Assembly (NCBI RefSeq): GCF_963678635.1
Contig: NC_087069.1
Coordinates: 14,792,660 to 14,856,659, forward strand
Direction of reading: 5' to 3'
DNA length: 64,000 bases
DNA from: Symsagittifera roscoffensis
Lineage: Eukaryota > Xenacoelomorpha > Acoela > Convolutidae
Below are positions 22,401-35,216 of the stretch, in pieces (position 1 is the stretch's first letter; each line of letters begins with the position of its first letter). The position numbers and the translations under genes were made by a program. The notes below the pieces were generated by a model. The model was not told where the DNA came from and did not search any database. It saw only the letters and a program-made list of their open reading frames with translations.

Positions 22401-22527
22401 TAGAATGGTCCCCTTATATTTTTATGAATCAGTCATAGTTCTTTTATTATCTTTTCCCCATTTATGAATGTTGAATAGTATTTAAAGTGAAAATTTTTCT
22501 TCGAATTCTGGAAATTCTATTTTTTTC
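19488..22527. other. Interior between inverted foldback arms
   Basis: About 3 kb of AT-rich sequence with no ORF above about 70 codons and no recognisable transposase. Confidence 0.55.
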
Positions 22528-23043
22528 CGAAAAAAATAACGGAAAAAGTAACGGAATATTTGAGCTCGGGGTGGGTTTTTTTTCTTCAGACAAACTTCGA
22601 ATTTTTATCTTGCCATTTTTGGCAAAAATTTTTTATATCATTCAAAAGGTATTGTTGTCCTGAAATTAAAATTGTAAAGTTATTTCACCTGTGATCTTTT
22701 TTTGTAAAGTTATGGGGGTTTAAAGAGTGCCATTTTGGGCAATTTGGGACAATTAACGCGCGATATATTTGCGCTAATAAAGCGTAAGAGGAGATCAGTC
22801 TTAGAAATTGTTCCAGACTGGTTGAAGAAAGGTTATATGCCATAATTGACTTGTTACTAGGAGCAAAAATTATCACTTTGTACTTTATCTGGCGTGTGGG
22901 GGATGAATTTCACAACAAAAGTCTCAAATTTTTGTTTGAAAAAATTTTTTATTTCATTTTTCTTACATTTAATTTTTCAAGCCATTAGTGCTCCATTAAA
23001 AGGCAGTCGGAACATTCAGGCTTTCGCCCTGATACGAGCAGTC
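22528..23043 (-). repeat. Foldback-family repeat, copy 2 (inverted)
   Basis: Reverse complement of the 18949-19487 unit. It starts near GTAACGGAATATTTGAGCTCGG and ends CCCTGATACGAGCAGTC. With copy 1 it makes a large inverted repeat around about 3 kb. Confidence 0.75.
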
Positions 23044-24704
23044 TTCTTCGACTTGGCTAGACTTTTGATTTTAATTTTTTTTTTTCGTAGTGAAACAAAA
23101 CTGCTCGCCAACTAAGCGCGCCCGAACGTTCTGACTCTACCTCAAGCGTGCTTTTTTTTTTAAATCGGAAAGATTTTGGAGCCGTATTAGTTTGCCGCAT
23201 GTGCAAAAAAAATCACGGAGGAATGGAAAAATTGTGCGCATGCTTGAAATTAGTCAAACTGGAACTTCCAAATGCCCACAGTTTAACAAAAAAAAACGAA
23301 AAGATTCGAAAGTTTAACTCTAGTTATATGTTTTCTAGGACTGTATAAAACAACTTTTTAGGTAAACTTCACTAAGAAACAGCGTTTTTTGTCTTTGTTG
23401 GTGCAACCTTCCAAGCGCGTTTATTTCAATAGTGTTTGCGTCGAAAATATATAGGAAGAACAAAAGTTCACAAGGGGCAAAAAAAAAGATATCAACCTGT
23501 TTAAAGAATATTGTTTAGAAAAACCAAATGTCTTTTTAGTGAAATTTAACAAAAATTCATCATTTAGAAGTTTTCAGTTGTCTTTTAACTGTTTTAGATT
23601 AACGTTGAAGCCGTCAAATGCAAGACTTCCGTTTCAATGTATGCTTTTTGTCTTTCAATCAACTTCGAGTATCTGGCAAGTTTTTATTACTAAAAGATCT
23701 ACAAGACTTAACCCGTGTCAGTTGTTTTAAAGTGTAATTACTTAGTTAAAAATTAATTCGATAAAAAGTGAAATCTCATCAATTTCACAATGAAGTTTTT
23801 TTCCAGATTTTCAAAGTAATTGTTTTAACGAATCGTATTAAAAATTGTTTTTGTCTGATAAAATAAGTAACTTCCTTCAAAAACTGCGGAAAAAAGGTTG
23901 AGATTATTCTGGAAAAAAAACAACTAAATACCATCTATCACTCTCAACTTAATTATCAACCTATGCCCAACTCAATTAGGTAACTGCTCAAGTTGATTGG
24001 ATTCTCTTATATTTTTCCCGTTTTCAACCTCCTACGACTTTTTTTAAAACTTAGAACAGACTATCTCAACGCTAAAATTTACGTTCAGTGTGATTTTTCT
24101 GGCGAGTTTCAATTTGTTAATAAACTTTTTGATAGGTTCATATTGATAATCTGAAAAAAATTTTGCCTCCAATCTATACACTAGCAGTGGTTTTTTTTTT
24201 GAATTTTTGTATTGGTACACTAAGTGCACAACGACATAAACAGAGAGTTCAGTGAGCAAAAAAGTTTGAAAATACTCTTATCTGATTCATTAAAAGGAAA
24301 TTTTCTGTGATTTGGAAAAAAAACCGGTTGAAAAATTTTTTTTTAAAACGAACCCCGACAAAACTCATTTTATATTTGAAATAATTATTTAATTAAAAAA
24401 AACTGATCCAATTAAGAAATTAAATTTTTTTTGTCTGCTTACTGACATGTCTGTCTATCCTCTTGTCTTCTTGTTGCTAGGTATCAAAATTCGTGACAAA
24501 CTAATTGATCTAGGCGCAAAATTTACCATACGCAAAAATGAAAGGAAAAGATCTTGCCAAAAATTTTGATAAGCTTAGCAGAAAACTCTAAGTACCTTCA
24601 AAAACAGTCAATCAGGGACTCACTTTCATCTCTGCTTGAGATGCTTCAATTTTCTATTGATTGTAGGGGTCAAACGATGTCTGATTATCAACCCATGTTG
24701 TATA
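23044..24704. other. No gene seen
   Basis: AT-rich with frequent homopolymers. Frames are at most about 70 codons and show no family pattern. Confidence 0.6.
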
Positions 24705-24720
24705 GTCAAACAAACATAAA

Positions 24721-24842
24721 GTCGACCCAATTTGATATATAAGTCGACAAGGGTCAACACATGAGTCGACAAAGGTGGTTATAAGAGTCGGCCAGTCAAA
24801 CTCAATGTCAAAAAGCTGTGTCAGCCGTAATATAGAGTCGAC
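24721..24842. repeat. Degenerate 22-bp-spaced GTCGAC array
   Basis: GTCGAC starts at 24721, 24743 and 24765 and GTCGGC at 24787, each exactly 22 bp apart. Another GTCGAC stands at 24837 and GTCAA variants lie on either side. The spacers are unrelated in sequence. Confidence 0.55.
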
Positions 24843-25810
24843 CACACAAAATTTTCACCAAATTAGAAGATTCATAAAACAAAAAAATATTCTCCCTAAG
24901 AAATGAAGCCAAATTCCAAAAATTCCAAACACCAAAAAACTCATTTTTCACGTTAGTGCTCATCATTTAGCTAACTATTTTTTGGACTCTCAAACTTTTT
25001 GTTGAGTTTTTATTTTGCAGACTTGCACATTGGATTATTTTTCAGGCCATCGAAAAGTTATGAATACCATAAACAAAACTTTTATATCAAACAAGGAACT
25101 CGTGAAAAATAATCTCAAGTAAGACTTCTCAGAAGTTATGGAAAATATTTACAATTGATGCGTGGTAGAACTTTGGTAGAGTAACAACTACTCATTAAAA
25201 CAAAACATCTTGTCAATTAAAGTTTTTTTGTTTAAATATAGGTATTTAGTTTAGTCCACCAAGTAACTTTAACGACACGCTTTTCGTTTAATTGACCGCT
25301 TTTTGAGAATTTTCAGGATTTTGTGAAAAATTTTTGAATTTTATGCGGTACAAGTGCTCAGACAAACAGTGTAAAATCCAAGGTGCGAAATTTTAGAAGA
25401 CATAAGCACGGTACTAAATGATGAACAAATAAATGAAAAATTGATCAAATAATGATAAGGCCAAAATAATGGAAAAAATTACAAAAGTGTGGAGGAGAGC
25501 AAGAAAATCAGGGCATTAAATAAAGAATGGCAGAATACAAGTTCTGCTGATGATGCAATCGGGTTGGTGCCTGTTGTGAGCATGTCAGTTCAAGCAAGAA
25601 TGGACTGTTGCTGTTCATGAAAACGCTTGACAGTGATCAACCCGAAGCGTGTCTATTGTCAGGCTACTGGAAGGGATTTCTTGTTGCATCCAGTCAACTT
25701 TGCTGTGGGTTTTCTGCAGCTTGCGTTTATTGATATGGAAAAATTTAAAATAACTCCTTTACGTGATAGCACTGGCATGAAATTCCTAGCCGCACAAAAC
25801 TGAATTTTGG
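24843..25810. other. No gene seen
   Basis: Only short frames. A slightly GC-richer patch at about 25530-25740 has no recognisable motif. Confidence 0.55.
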
Positions 25811-26114
25811 GAAAACTCAACGCCAGACAAATTTATCTATGACAATCAATTAGATTCTTTTCCACCCCCTCTCCTCTTTTCAATTTCAGTTTTGAAAAAC
25901 TACTTCAACAATGTAACAAGACTGTGAAACTTAGCATGATGAACCAACTAACCAGTTGCAACAGATATGATTATCATATTTTACATCGTAAGATCTCGCA
26001 TTTAGCCATAAATCACATGAAACAGTTATAGCAATAGACAATCTAAAAGGTGGGGGGAAATGGAAGAGAGTCTGATTGGTTAATTTAACTGAAGAAGTTT
26101 GGCGTTGAGTTTTG
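25811..26114. mobile_element. MITE-like inverted repeat
   Basis: AAAACTCAACGCCA on the left is matched by TGGCGTTGAGTTTT on the right. Just inside, a pyrimidine-rich block (CCACCCCCTCTCC) faces a purine-rich block (GGTGGGGGGAAATGG). About 300 bp, non-coding. No clear target duplication. Confidence 0.45.
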
Positions 26115-26394
26115 TCAACAAAATCAATCCATATAGGCCTTATCACATGCAGGAATGACCGATTGCGCGAAAACTCTCAACCAGTCTACGCCATTTAAAC
26201 TGTCCAAAAGTGACTCGTTTTTTGGCTGAAAAAAGTTTAATGATGGATCAATCAGATAAAATTATTTGCTTGCGAAGAATTAGACTACCAAAAGAGCAAA
26301 ATCACCAATCTGCAGATATAGATGCTGTTCTGTCAGTTATGATTGAACTGCGGTTATCGGTAAGGCATTGAACAGCTGGTAATTGTTCCGACTT

Positions 26395-26665
26395 TCGAAG
26401 AATGTGCGGAATCTTTATGCTTGGTGTGATTTGGTCTGTTTAGACTTTTTGATTAGCCATTTTGACGGACAATTTAAACCATCTGAAAAATATTGTTGTC
26501 TGAACCTTTAAATTCAAAAGATATTTAATCTGTGATTATTTTGTGTAATGTCATGAGGATTTGAAAATTGCTAATTTGACCAATTTGAGACAACTAACGC
26601 GCGCTATATTGCGTTCTTAGAACAAGCGTAAGAGGCGAATAATGCCTTTTAAATTAAATTGAGCT
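26395..26665 (-). repeat. Foldback-family repeat, copy 3 (partial)
   Basis: Starts GTTCCGACTTTCGAAGAA and includes the ACTAACGCGCGCTATATTGCG block and AAGCGTAAGAGG, matching the family in reverse. The distal half is absent. Confidence 0.6.
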
Positions 26666-26768
26666 AAATCATTTGGTCGCATTAATTTGAACCAAGACGC
26701 TAAGAATATACCGTCATAGTTGATATTTGCGTCTGAGGGTAAAAGGTATATAAATATAAACATATATA

Positions 26769-28109
26769 CAGGGGCGGAGCTAGGATTTTCTCGAGTGGGG
26801 GCGGATTTTCAAGAAAATTTAACGACCTTTTTTTTAGCTCGAGTTCTCCCAAAGCACTGTTTTTCCCCTATTTTGGGCTAAATTTTCAGCGCCGCAGGTA
26901 AATTTAATAAAAACAGTCAAAAAAGCCGTTTTTGGGCACTTTTTGACAAATTTTGACAAAAAAATCGTGTTTTTTTGGCGCGCGCTACCCCTCAAAGTTA
27001 GTATAATTTTTTTTTTTTGCTTGAGAGAGGCTTGAGAATATACAAAAGCTACAGAAATGAGATTCACTTTCAAATACGATTATTTTCTGGTAAAATTTTC
27101 GGGTAACATCTTCAAACATTGGTTTCTCATTCAAAAAAAAAATCTATATTAATGTTCATTGGCATAAACTTTGAAACAAAAAAATTGCTTGGCAAGTATA
27201 TAAAAAATCTATATTAATGTTCATTGGCATAAACTTTGAAACAAAAAAATTGCTTGGCAAGTATATAAAAAATTGTTCCAACTACATGTAGAATTGACAG
27301 GTTTATATCGCGTTTTTTTGGCGCGCACTCCCCCTTAAAGTTAGTATATATTGGCGCCGAAGGCGCCTTCAGAAAAATATTAGGGTCAGTCGGCCAGAAA
27401 TGCATTTCTTAAAAAGTACCAAAGGGGGACCCTTTGGGTCGGCAGGGGGTGGAATCCCTGAGAAGAGAAAGGCGTCCACACTCCGCCCCGCCCAACTAAA
27501 TCTGTCCCTGTTTTCCAGAGTTGGCTTCGAAAGCATTTTGTCAAACCCGATTTGTGATGGAAATGCATCTTGCACGCAAATTTTTTATTGTTAGTTTTTA
27601 CTTGCTGATGTACAAGTATCTTATGATTATATACATAGATATACAGGGGCAGATATATATAGGGGCAGATATATATACAGTGGCGGATTTGATGGGGAGC
27701 GGGGGGTCGGATGACCCTCCCTCAGGGATTCGACCCCCTGCCGACCCAAAGGGTCCCCCCTTTGATACTTTTTGAGAAATCCATTTTTGGCCGACTGACC
27801 CTAAAATTTTTCTGAAGGCGCCTTCGGCGCCAATATATACTAACTTTAAGGGGGAGTGCGCGCCAAAAAAACGCGATATAAACCTGTCAATTCTACATGT
27901 AGTTGGAACAATTTTTTATATACTTGCCAAGCAATTTTTTTGTTTCAAAGTTTATGCCAATGAACATTAATATAGATTTTTTTTTGAATGAGAAACCAAT
28001 GTTTGAAGATGTTACCCGAAAATTTTACCAGAAAATAATCGTATTTGAAAGTGAATCTCATTTCTGTAGCTTTTGTATATTCTCAAGCCTCTCTCAAGCA
28101 AAAAAAAAT
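26769..28109. mobile_element. hAT-like non-autonomous element with long inverted arms, nested
   Basis: CAGGGGCGGAGCTAGG at 26769, CAGGGGCAGATAT at 27644 and CAGTGGCGGATTT at 27678 resemble hAT-type termini. Arms at 27019-27466 and about 27700-28099 are nearly perfect reverse complements. The left arm carries a tandem duplication of about 65 bp (27140-27270) absent from the right. A GCGC...AAAGTTAGTATA segment occurs at 26977 and again at 27318, so one copy probably inserted in or beside another. There is no transposase. Confidence 0.6.
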
Positions 28110-30842
28110 TTTTTAGTTAGAAATTTTTTTAATTTTAAACACGTCTGTTTAATGACATTTATGAGTTTAATGCCATCGTAATCAATATAGTTAACTATAT
28201 ATTTTCCTTAATGATACCTATAATTTGTCACTATTATCAACTTTGTTTTTCGACCCATCAATGTCAGCACTCAGCTATATCTTGAAATTACTTTGCGCAG
28301 AAGTAAAATTTTTATAGTTAAGGCTAAGTAATCTACATTTTCTTTGACATTGATGGATTATAAATTAGTGTCACTTATTTGACAGTTTTAAATTAAATGT
28401 CACTTTTTACGCTTCATCTTCTGAGTTCTAGTAATATTGAGGGTACTTTCATCTTTTTAGCCCATTTAGTCTAGTTGGTTAGCTTGAGATTGTAGCTTTT
28501 TTTGTTAGTTTCTGATTTAAGTCGCCTTATTTCCTGCTTCTTAAAAAAACAGATTTGAAGCGTTTTTTAATGTTTTTAATTGAACCGTGGGTAATAATCA
28601 CACATTTATAATTTCGACAAAATTTGGACAAAATTTGGGCTTTTCCTAAATTGGCTTTTTGGTTAGGTGCATTCTTGAAAAAAAAGATTATTACAGTGCC
28701 CGCTTAACATTCTTTCCAAAATAACCGGATGTTTCCCTTAAATAGATCATAAACCATCCTGTGCGTCTCAGCTTGTGGGGCCAAATCACGAGGAGGCCTG
28801 AAAAGTTGCAGCATATCTCAGTTTTTATGCTTACTTGAGAAGGATTTTTATTGCTATATTAGCGAATTTCAGCTTGTCTTTGAAGTTTATTTAGCTGGAT
28901 TGTCAAATTGGTGCTTTTTATTGCATTAAATTAAAGCAGTTTGAAACCACTTTGCTTAACTGTCTTCAGATAATTTTAAAATAGTGATGGTATATTGACA
29001 TATTAAATAGAAATTTTATCTGAAACATATAAGAATTGCGGCGAAAAATAATATAAGAAATAGATGAAAAAATTATAAAAAACCGAAATACTTGATAATT
29101 CCCGAGCTTTCTTTTGCTGAGCTTAAAAAAGGAGGAATTGTATTATAACTTAGAAATCAGGCTGGCGTCACCTGAAATTAGTAATTTTTAAAATTTTTTG
29201 TGTGTTTTTTCAAAACTTACTTTTCAAGAAATCCATTTAAAAAATGAAGGAAATTATAAAACTTTAGCGTGAAGAACCTACAATAAATCGACTTATCTAT
29301 ACATTGATATGCCTAAATCAAATAGCAAATCAAATTAAGGCTAAAAGTTAAAGCACTAAATAATTCAGGACAAAGTTTCAACGCCATTTTGATATCAGCC
29401 TGGGCGGACTGTCAAAATATAAATTTGTTTTCATTTTACCGAAAATTTGCTAGTCTTTGATTTTTCTGAAAACTCGCACCAACAATTATTGTCACTCTTT
29501 TCTTAGCACCAGCAAATGCTTTTCGACTACAAAAAGTTAGTCTTGTTTGTGGCAGCCTAAAATTATTTTCCAGTGTCTTTATAGTTCGACATGTTTTTCT
29601 AATTTGTAGACTAATTATACTTTGCCTGATTTCCGATTAAATTTTCATTTGGCCACCAAATCACCCATATGTTTGTGGTGTTTTATCATTGATCATTTTA
29701 GAATTAGTTTTTATCTCTCTGGTTATAAGGAAATGTCTGGTTATGACACTCGATTATTATCCCACCGTCCTCTTTTGAGAACAAACGAGGTTCAATAATT
29801 GAATAGAAAAAAGTGACAGCACTACATTTTCTGTAGAAACTTTTCAAGCTATTACTTTTTTTCTTTCACTTCTTTCCATCAAAGATTGTATACAAAATTT
29901 GAAAACCCAGATCAAATTTTTGTTTTCATTTTTCAACCAGAATTGTATCAAAATTGATATTTGCATTCGATGAAAGAATAAAAATCTTAATTACACCCAG
30001 AGAATTATGAGAAGAAATATGCAGCTGCTCATCGTCCGGATGGTTGCAACGGTGTCTCCACAAAGCCCAAGTAAGTTCAAAATGTCCAGACTTTCCACTT
30101 TCCAGCCCATCGTTTAGTTTTGATAGTTAACTAACCAGCAACCTATTCTGAATTACTCAAGCTGCATAAAAATTAAAATCAAGAACTTTCATAAGCATTT
30201 TTCGGAACCCTCAAGGGAGAATATTTTGAGCCATCTCATTGTCTGAAACCGACGACAATTTCTAAAGTTAAGGGTTCTCGACGCCGATACGAAACTAGTT
30301 TAAGCCTTTTATGCTTTTTTGTCGAATTTTCAAAAAAAAACTGTATTTGTATATATAAAGAAAACAATATAACACATGTTGTCTTCGGTAGTTTTGTTCA
30401 ACAAGCATCATAGGCATCTCCTCATTATTTTAAAAACTTTTCTGTAGATTCTACTAATTGACTCATAGTCAATCTATCAAAAAGTTGTAGCTAAGTTTTT
30501 ACGGTTAAATATGAAACTTAACAGCAGCTATCACAGAATTTTGCTATTGTTCGAACAGCACATCCGAATTGACTTTGCAGAACTATCCAGAGCTTCTCCA
30601 GTACTTTTCCATTAAAATATCTGGAGTGCAGAGCTCCAAAATAGTCCTGAATTAATTAACTCAGAGCCGTCTTTGTTCATGGCGAAAAATCATTAATACT
30701 TCAGAAACTTGCCTTTTTGTTTTCAATTACACCCGTTGTTAGATTTATACGCTACACTGAGATGAATTCTGAACAAGATCTGAGATGTATTCGAAATTTG
30801 GTTGGTTCGTTTCTTGCGTTAAAGTTTTTTTACGCTGTCACT
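28110..30842. other. No clear gene; one exon-like segment
   Basis: AT-rich, without long frames. The only gene-like signal is the 70-nt segment at 30001-30070. The segment ends GATT, duplicated after copy 2. Confidence 0.5.
30001..30070 (+). other. Candidate short host exon
   Basis: TTACACCCAG precedes and GTAAGTTC follows a 70-nt stretch that is GC-richer than its surroundings and open in two frames. One frame reads NYEKKYAAAHRPDGCNGV; I cannot assign a family. No neighbouring exon was identified. Confidence 0.25.
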
Positions 30843-30846
30843 GATT
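30843..30846. repeat. Target-site duplication, left (GATT)
   Basis: GATT precedes the TG of the 5' LTR and recurs after the CA of the 3' LTR at 49723-49726. Four bases fit Ty3/Gypsy integration. Confidence 0.7.
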
Positions 30847-31256
30847 TGGAACCTGATCTAAACTATATTTTATGATTGGATAAATTAGATATTTTACCAC
30901 TGTAAAGTATTTAATATTAACCAATCATGATCCATCTAACTAACAACCCACTTATTTGTAAGTGCTGAAATTACTTGTAACTTCAGCACCAGAGAGATTT
31001 GAATTTAACTTAGAAATTAGTTGTCTCTCCAAGAGAACTTCAGCAGCCGCAACAAACCAGTATACCCTAGATCTATTGAGCCTAGCAGAGACTAGTTAAA
31101 CACCCTGAGACTAGAAAGTATACGAGTAAGATTAGGATCGGTATTAGACTAAGAAGTTGCACGAATCTATCCGGCCGAAAATAAGATAGCGTGACGAGCA
31201 GACGGTGTACCCTATCCGAAATTACTCTATGAAATAACCACATCGGTCCTAACTCA
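30847..31256 (+). repeat. 5' LTR of copy 2
   Basis: 410 bp, TG...CA ends. About seven or eight differences from its 3' LTR, so roughly 98% identical. Confidence 0.95.
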
Positions 31257-31258
31257 TC

Positions 31259-31276
31259 TGGTGCGACCATAAGTCT
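31259..31276 (+). other. Putative primer-binding site of copy 2
   Basis: TGGTGCGACCATAAGTCT, identical to copy 1 and likewise two bases beyond the LTR. Confidence 0.7.
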
Positions 31277-32584
31277 CGAATAAGACCTTAATAGCTTAGA
31301 TTTAACCAAAAATAGATTAGAATTTAGACAAAACATTTTAAATAATGTTATACGATGATAATTTAATCGAAATGTCTCTACGACTCAATAGATCAGAGCC
31401 GATATTCCGAACGATAACAGAACTACCCGAAATCGTAAGAAGACCTCGAACAAGAGACGACATACGACAAAGTAGAAACTTACCATATAGTTATATGATT
31501 GTACGGCAAAAGCCAACACAAATTTTATATTTAGAATATTTAGATTTTCATTTGCAAACATAAAATCTTGAAGTCAATCTTCATAATCATTTCAGGCGCT
31601 AAACAAAATTATCAATATACAATAACGATTGATAAAAAGATATTTAGAATATTTAGATTTTCATTTGCAAACATAAAATCTTGAAGTCAATCTTCATAAT
31701 CATTTCAGGCGCTAAACAAAATTATTAATATACAATAACGATTGATAAAAAGGTCTCAGATCGTTTTCTTAAATTCTGCAGTCTTATATGAAAAATATTT
31801 ATTGAAAATCAAAACAAAAATTAGTAGCATGACAATAAATTGTTAGTAATCATAAAATCATCTGTTGTCCCAGCTTCATCACCTAAACATAACAGCAATC
31901 ATAAGCTCACTAATACCATTAAAAAACTAAATCTTTTTCTTAAATAAATTTAAACCATTTTAAACTTAAATTCATTTAATTTTAAAATCAGATCATCAAG
32001 GCTTATCCTTGGATCTTAATTAATTTCCTATTTCAATAAATTCAAAAACCTGATCATCAAGGCCTATCCTTGGATCAAAAAGAACAATTTTGTTCTCCCC
32101 CACCCACTTAGCAGTGTCTAACGACCTCAAACGTCAATTCAACCCTTCCAAAAACCCAAGACTAATAGAAATTTTTCAACAAAACTAACCATTCAAATTA
32201 GGATAAACAGTGAAGAACTTCGGTTATTCATCCTTCACTTGAACCCTCCTCTTACCAGACCCAGGATAAATCTTAGACTTAGTAAGTTTAAAATAGTATC
32301 TAACGAACTACTCGCGTTCTAATTATACCTGAACCTTGTGGATCGATTTACTATTCTCCAACCCTTGAACACAATCACTACCCCTAAGTAAGATTAAGTA
32401 AGTTAACACCTTAGCTTATACTAGCCACGAGAAAGTAAAAAATCATTTTTCGGAATCGATATACTTTTCTCTCCAACCCTGAACAATTAGACCCAGGTTA
32501 AGCTAAACAAAAAATCGTAAGGACTAACAGTTTAAGAAAGTAGACATCATCTAACAACTTTTTGCATCCTTCATCCTAAACCTT
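31277..32584 (+). promoter_or_regulatory. Leader of copy 2
   Basis: Homologous to 1645-2872. It keeps the three-hairpin cluster (31991-32096) and the two GTAAGT sites (32282, 32398). It also has a 113-bp tandem duplication (31528-31640 and 31641-31753) absent from copy 1. Confidence 0.6.
31528..31753 (+). repeat. 113-bp tandem duplication in the leader
   Basis: Two successive units begin TATTTAGAATATTTAGATTT and end near ACGATTGATAAAAAG, nearly identical. Copy 1 has one unit. Confidence 0.85.
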
Positions 32585-34408
32585 ATGTCATTCAAAAATC
32601 TAGGAAATAAACAAACAATCGTTTTACACAACTGTGAAATAGATAACAAAAAATACGATCTTGTAATCACACCTCATACACAAACAGTTGGATATATTAG
32701 AACAAAACGACAAACAATAAAAAGAAAAATAATAAACAAACAAAGACAAATCACACGAAAATAATTTTCAAAAAATAGAAACGCATTTTCAGAATCAGAA
32801 GCCAGCAATTTAGATGAACTCTATAAATTAAAAGAATCGATTATTAAAAATTGTCCCATTCACGATCAATTATATGTTTCCGACTCAGAAACAACTTCAA
32901 ATTCATCAAAAAGAGGAAAAAGAAGAATAAAAAAGCAATATAAACACAAACCAGTACACTTGTATAATTGGAATCAACCAATTAGACACATCGATAGTTA
33001 TATATTAACTATCATTAAACAAAAAATGAGCCACAGCCATACTCAAAGTGACGATAGTCCAGATGAAGAAGAGGTATACCCCTTCCTCATCGATGCACCC
33101 GATAATAGTGGGCAGCATGACTTTTGCAAGAATTTACTCCTAAATTTTTTTGAACCCGGAATCAGCCCATGCAAAGCAGAATTCCCAGATGTAAAAATCA
33201 AAAGACAAATTATCGATTATTATCTGAAAGATATATGTAATTTAACACAACAATACGGAATCTACACCATAGAATTCAGCACACCAAATCCGAATCACCG
33301 CAAATATGTAATTCAAACAGACCATCTTGAATTAGAATTTTCAAAAGTATTCTTAGAATATTTTAAAAGCATACAATATCACAACTCACAAAGAGCAAAC
33401 TCCATATTTACTAACGAAGTTTTTGCAATAATATATAGCTATATTTCAATATTAGAAAAAACAGAATTTCAAAGTATCTCACCAACTGAGACATCCAAAC
33501 ATACAAAAGTACGACATGAAATCACATTATTTTCAACTTTTCTACATATAATCAGAGAAAATTTCACTAAAGACGAGGTTTCACAACACACAAAACATGA
33601 CTTACAAAAAATTTTGGCATGGTTTATAATAGTTTATTTCACACATAATATAGACTTAATTTCACAAGCAAGAAAAAATTTCAGACCTCAAAATCCAAAC
33701 GATGATACTGCCATCACAGACCAGTCAGACTACGTTTGGGACCCTGAATGGTCTCATCATGCATTTATAAACATCCCACAATCAATCTCAAGTCAAGTAA
33801 TAAGTACAATATCTTATCAAAGAGATTATGTGAGAGTAGTACCACTAACCATTGATGCAACACCATTAAACTACAATACATTTTTACCTGATACGCGAAA
33901 TAACAGTTTAATTTCGACCGTCATACACAATGAAAACCCTAATGGAACTAAGAATCTCACACAACAAGATATCCAAACACCATCACACTTCATAAATGAA
34001 GAAATCGTCCAAACAACAACAACTACACAACAAAGTATTTCACCGATACGTCCAAATTTAACAACACCAAAAAACACAAACACTTCACTGGCACAAGTAA
34101 CCTTACAATCAACCGTTAAACCTTCGGTTGCTCCAAAATATTCACATATGGATTATCAAACATATAGACCTATGACAGTACCGTCAAAAACACGAAGAAC
34201 GTTCACAAGAAACACTTTTGCAGAACACAATTATAATTACGCACATTCGTCAAAAACAAACTATCCCCCACGAAAAACTAATCATAATCATGTATGTTCT
34301 CACTATTGGGATAACCCAATGACAACAACCAACTCAGTAAATTTTCGAACTAATTCACATCCTCCACAGGATCGTAGTGAAAATTACCCATTCTTTCAAC
34401 AAAATTAA
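32585..34408 (+). pseudogene. ORF1 of copy 2 (unknown protein, one internal stop)
   Basis: 608 codons in a single frame from ATG at 32585 to TAA at 34406, broken only by TAA at 32762-32764 (codon 60). This frame shows that the two pieces seen in copy 1 belong together. The protein is basic at the N-terminus, acidic around the former second start, then a globular region of about 230 residues with conserved FPDVKIKRQIID and HDLQKILAWFII. It ends in a Thr/Pro/Asn-rich, then Arg/Tyr-rich tail. The gag frame follows in the same frame past the single TAA, which supports either a separate ORF1 or a read-through Gag extension. Function unknown. Confidence 0.65.
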
Positions 34409-35215
34409 AGTAAAAAGCAAGCACCTCATCATACGGATTACTTATCATCTGATGATGATTATTTACAACCAGATATTTTTGCACCGTATACCCAAGAATA
34501 TCGCGGACAAGGAGCGCAAAAACTTTATACATATAATAGATTTTTTTCTCCAAATCCAACAGATACACGAAATCAACAACCAATACAAATGCAAAATCCA
34601 ACTAATACACAATCTTTTCAACCAATTCAACCACAAAACCCAATGATCCTACACTCGTATCAACCAACTCAAATGCAAAATGAAATACCACTCCCATATT
34701 ACCTTCAACAACACGAAATAACAAAAAATCAACTTTCAAATTTTTCACAAATGCCAAATGCCGCAGAATCACTACAATTGACAATGAATCCATACCTTAT
34801 GGGTGGATCATCAATAACATCAAATAAACCACTAATGGTATTCACAGGAACAGACCCTGAATATTCTGTAGAAGATTATTTAAATGCAGTAACAGCAAAT
34901 TTAATTTTAAATATAGGACCTGAACCAATTAATACACCACTACATCAAAATTGGATACATCGACGCACAGCGTTGATACAAACAACCTTAGATGGCGCAG
35001 CCCAAAAATGGTTTTCAGTATTACCTATAGAAATAAAATCAGATTGGAAAAGATTTACACAAGAATTTTCAAAAATGTTTGACTCCGAAAGAAATAAACA
35101 ACACCAAAGAGTTTTATGTAATGAAATTCACAGATTACCAAATGAAACCAACAAACAATTAGCAGTACGTATCGAAACACCCTTTTCGAAAAGCATATTC
35201 ATTAAATACACATGA
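34409..35215 (+). pseudogene. gag: Gag capsid of copy 2 (frameshifted end)
   Basis: In frame with ORF1 after one TAA. It shows the same capsid-like domain as copy 1 (VFTGTDPEYSVEDYL, then TTLDGAAQKWF, then WKRFTQEFSKMF). An extra base near 35180 moves the C-terminus into another frame (35217-35555). There lies a helical, charged Gag segment with LVDKLEQAEITMKLEE, probably coiled-coil, leading to the CCHC knuckle. Confidence 0.8.
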
Positions 35216-35216
35216 C

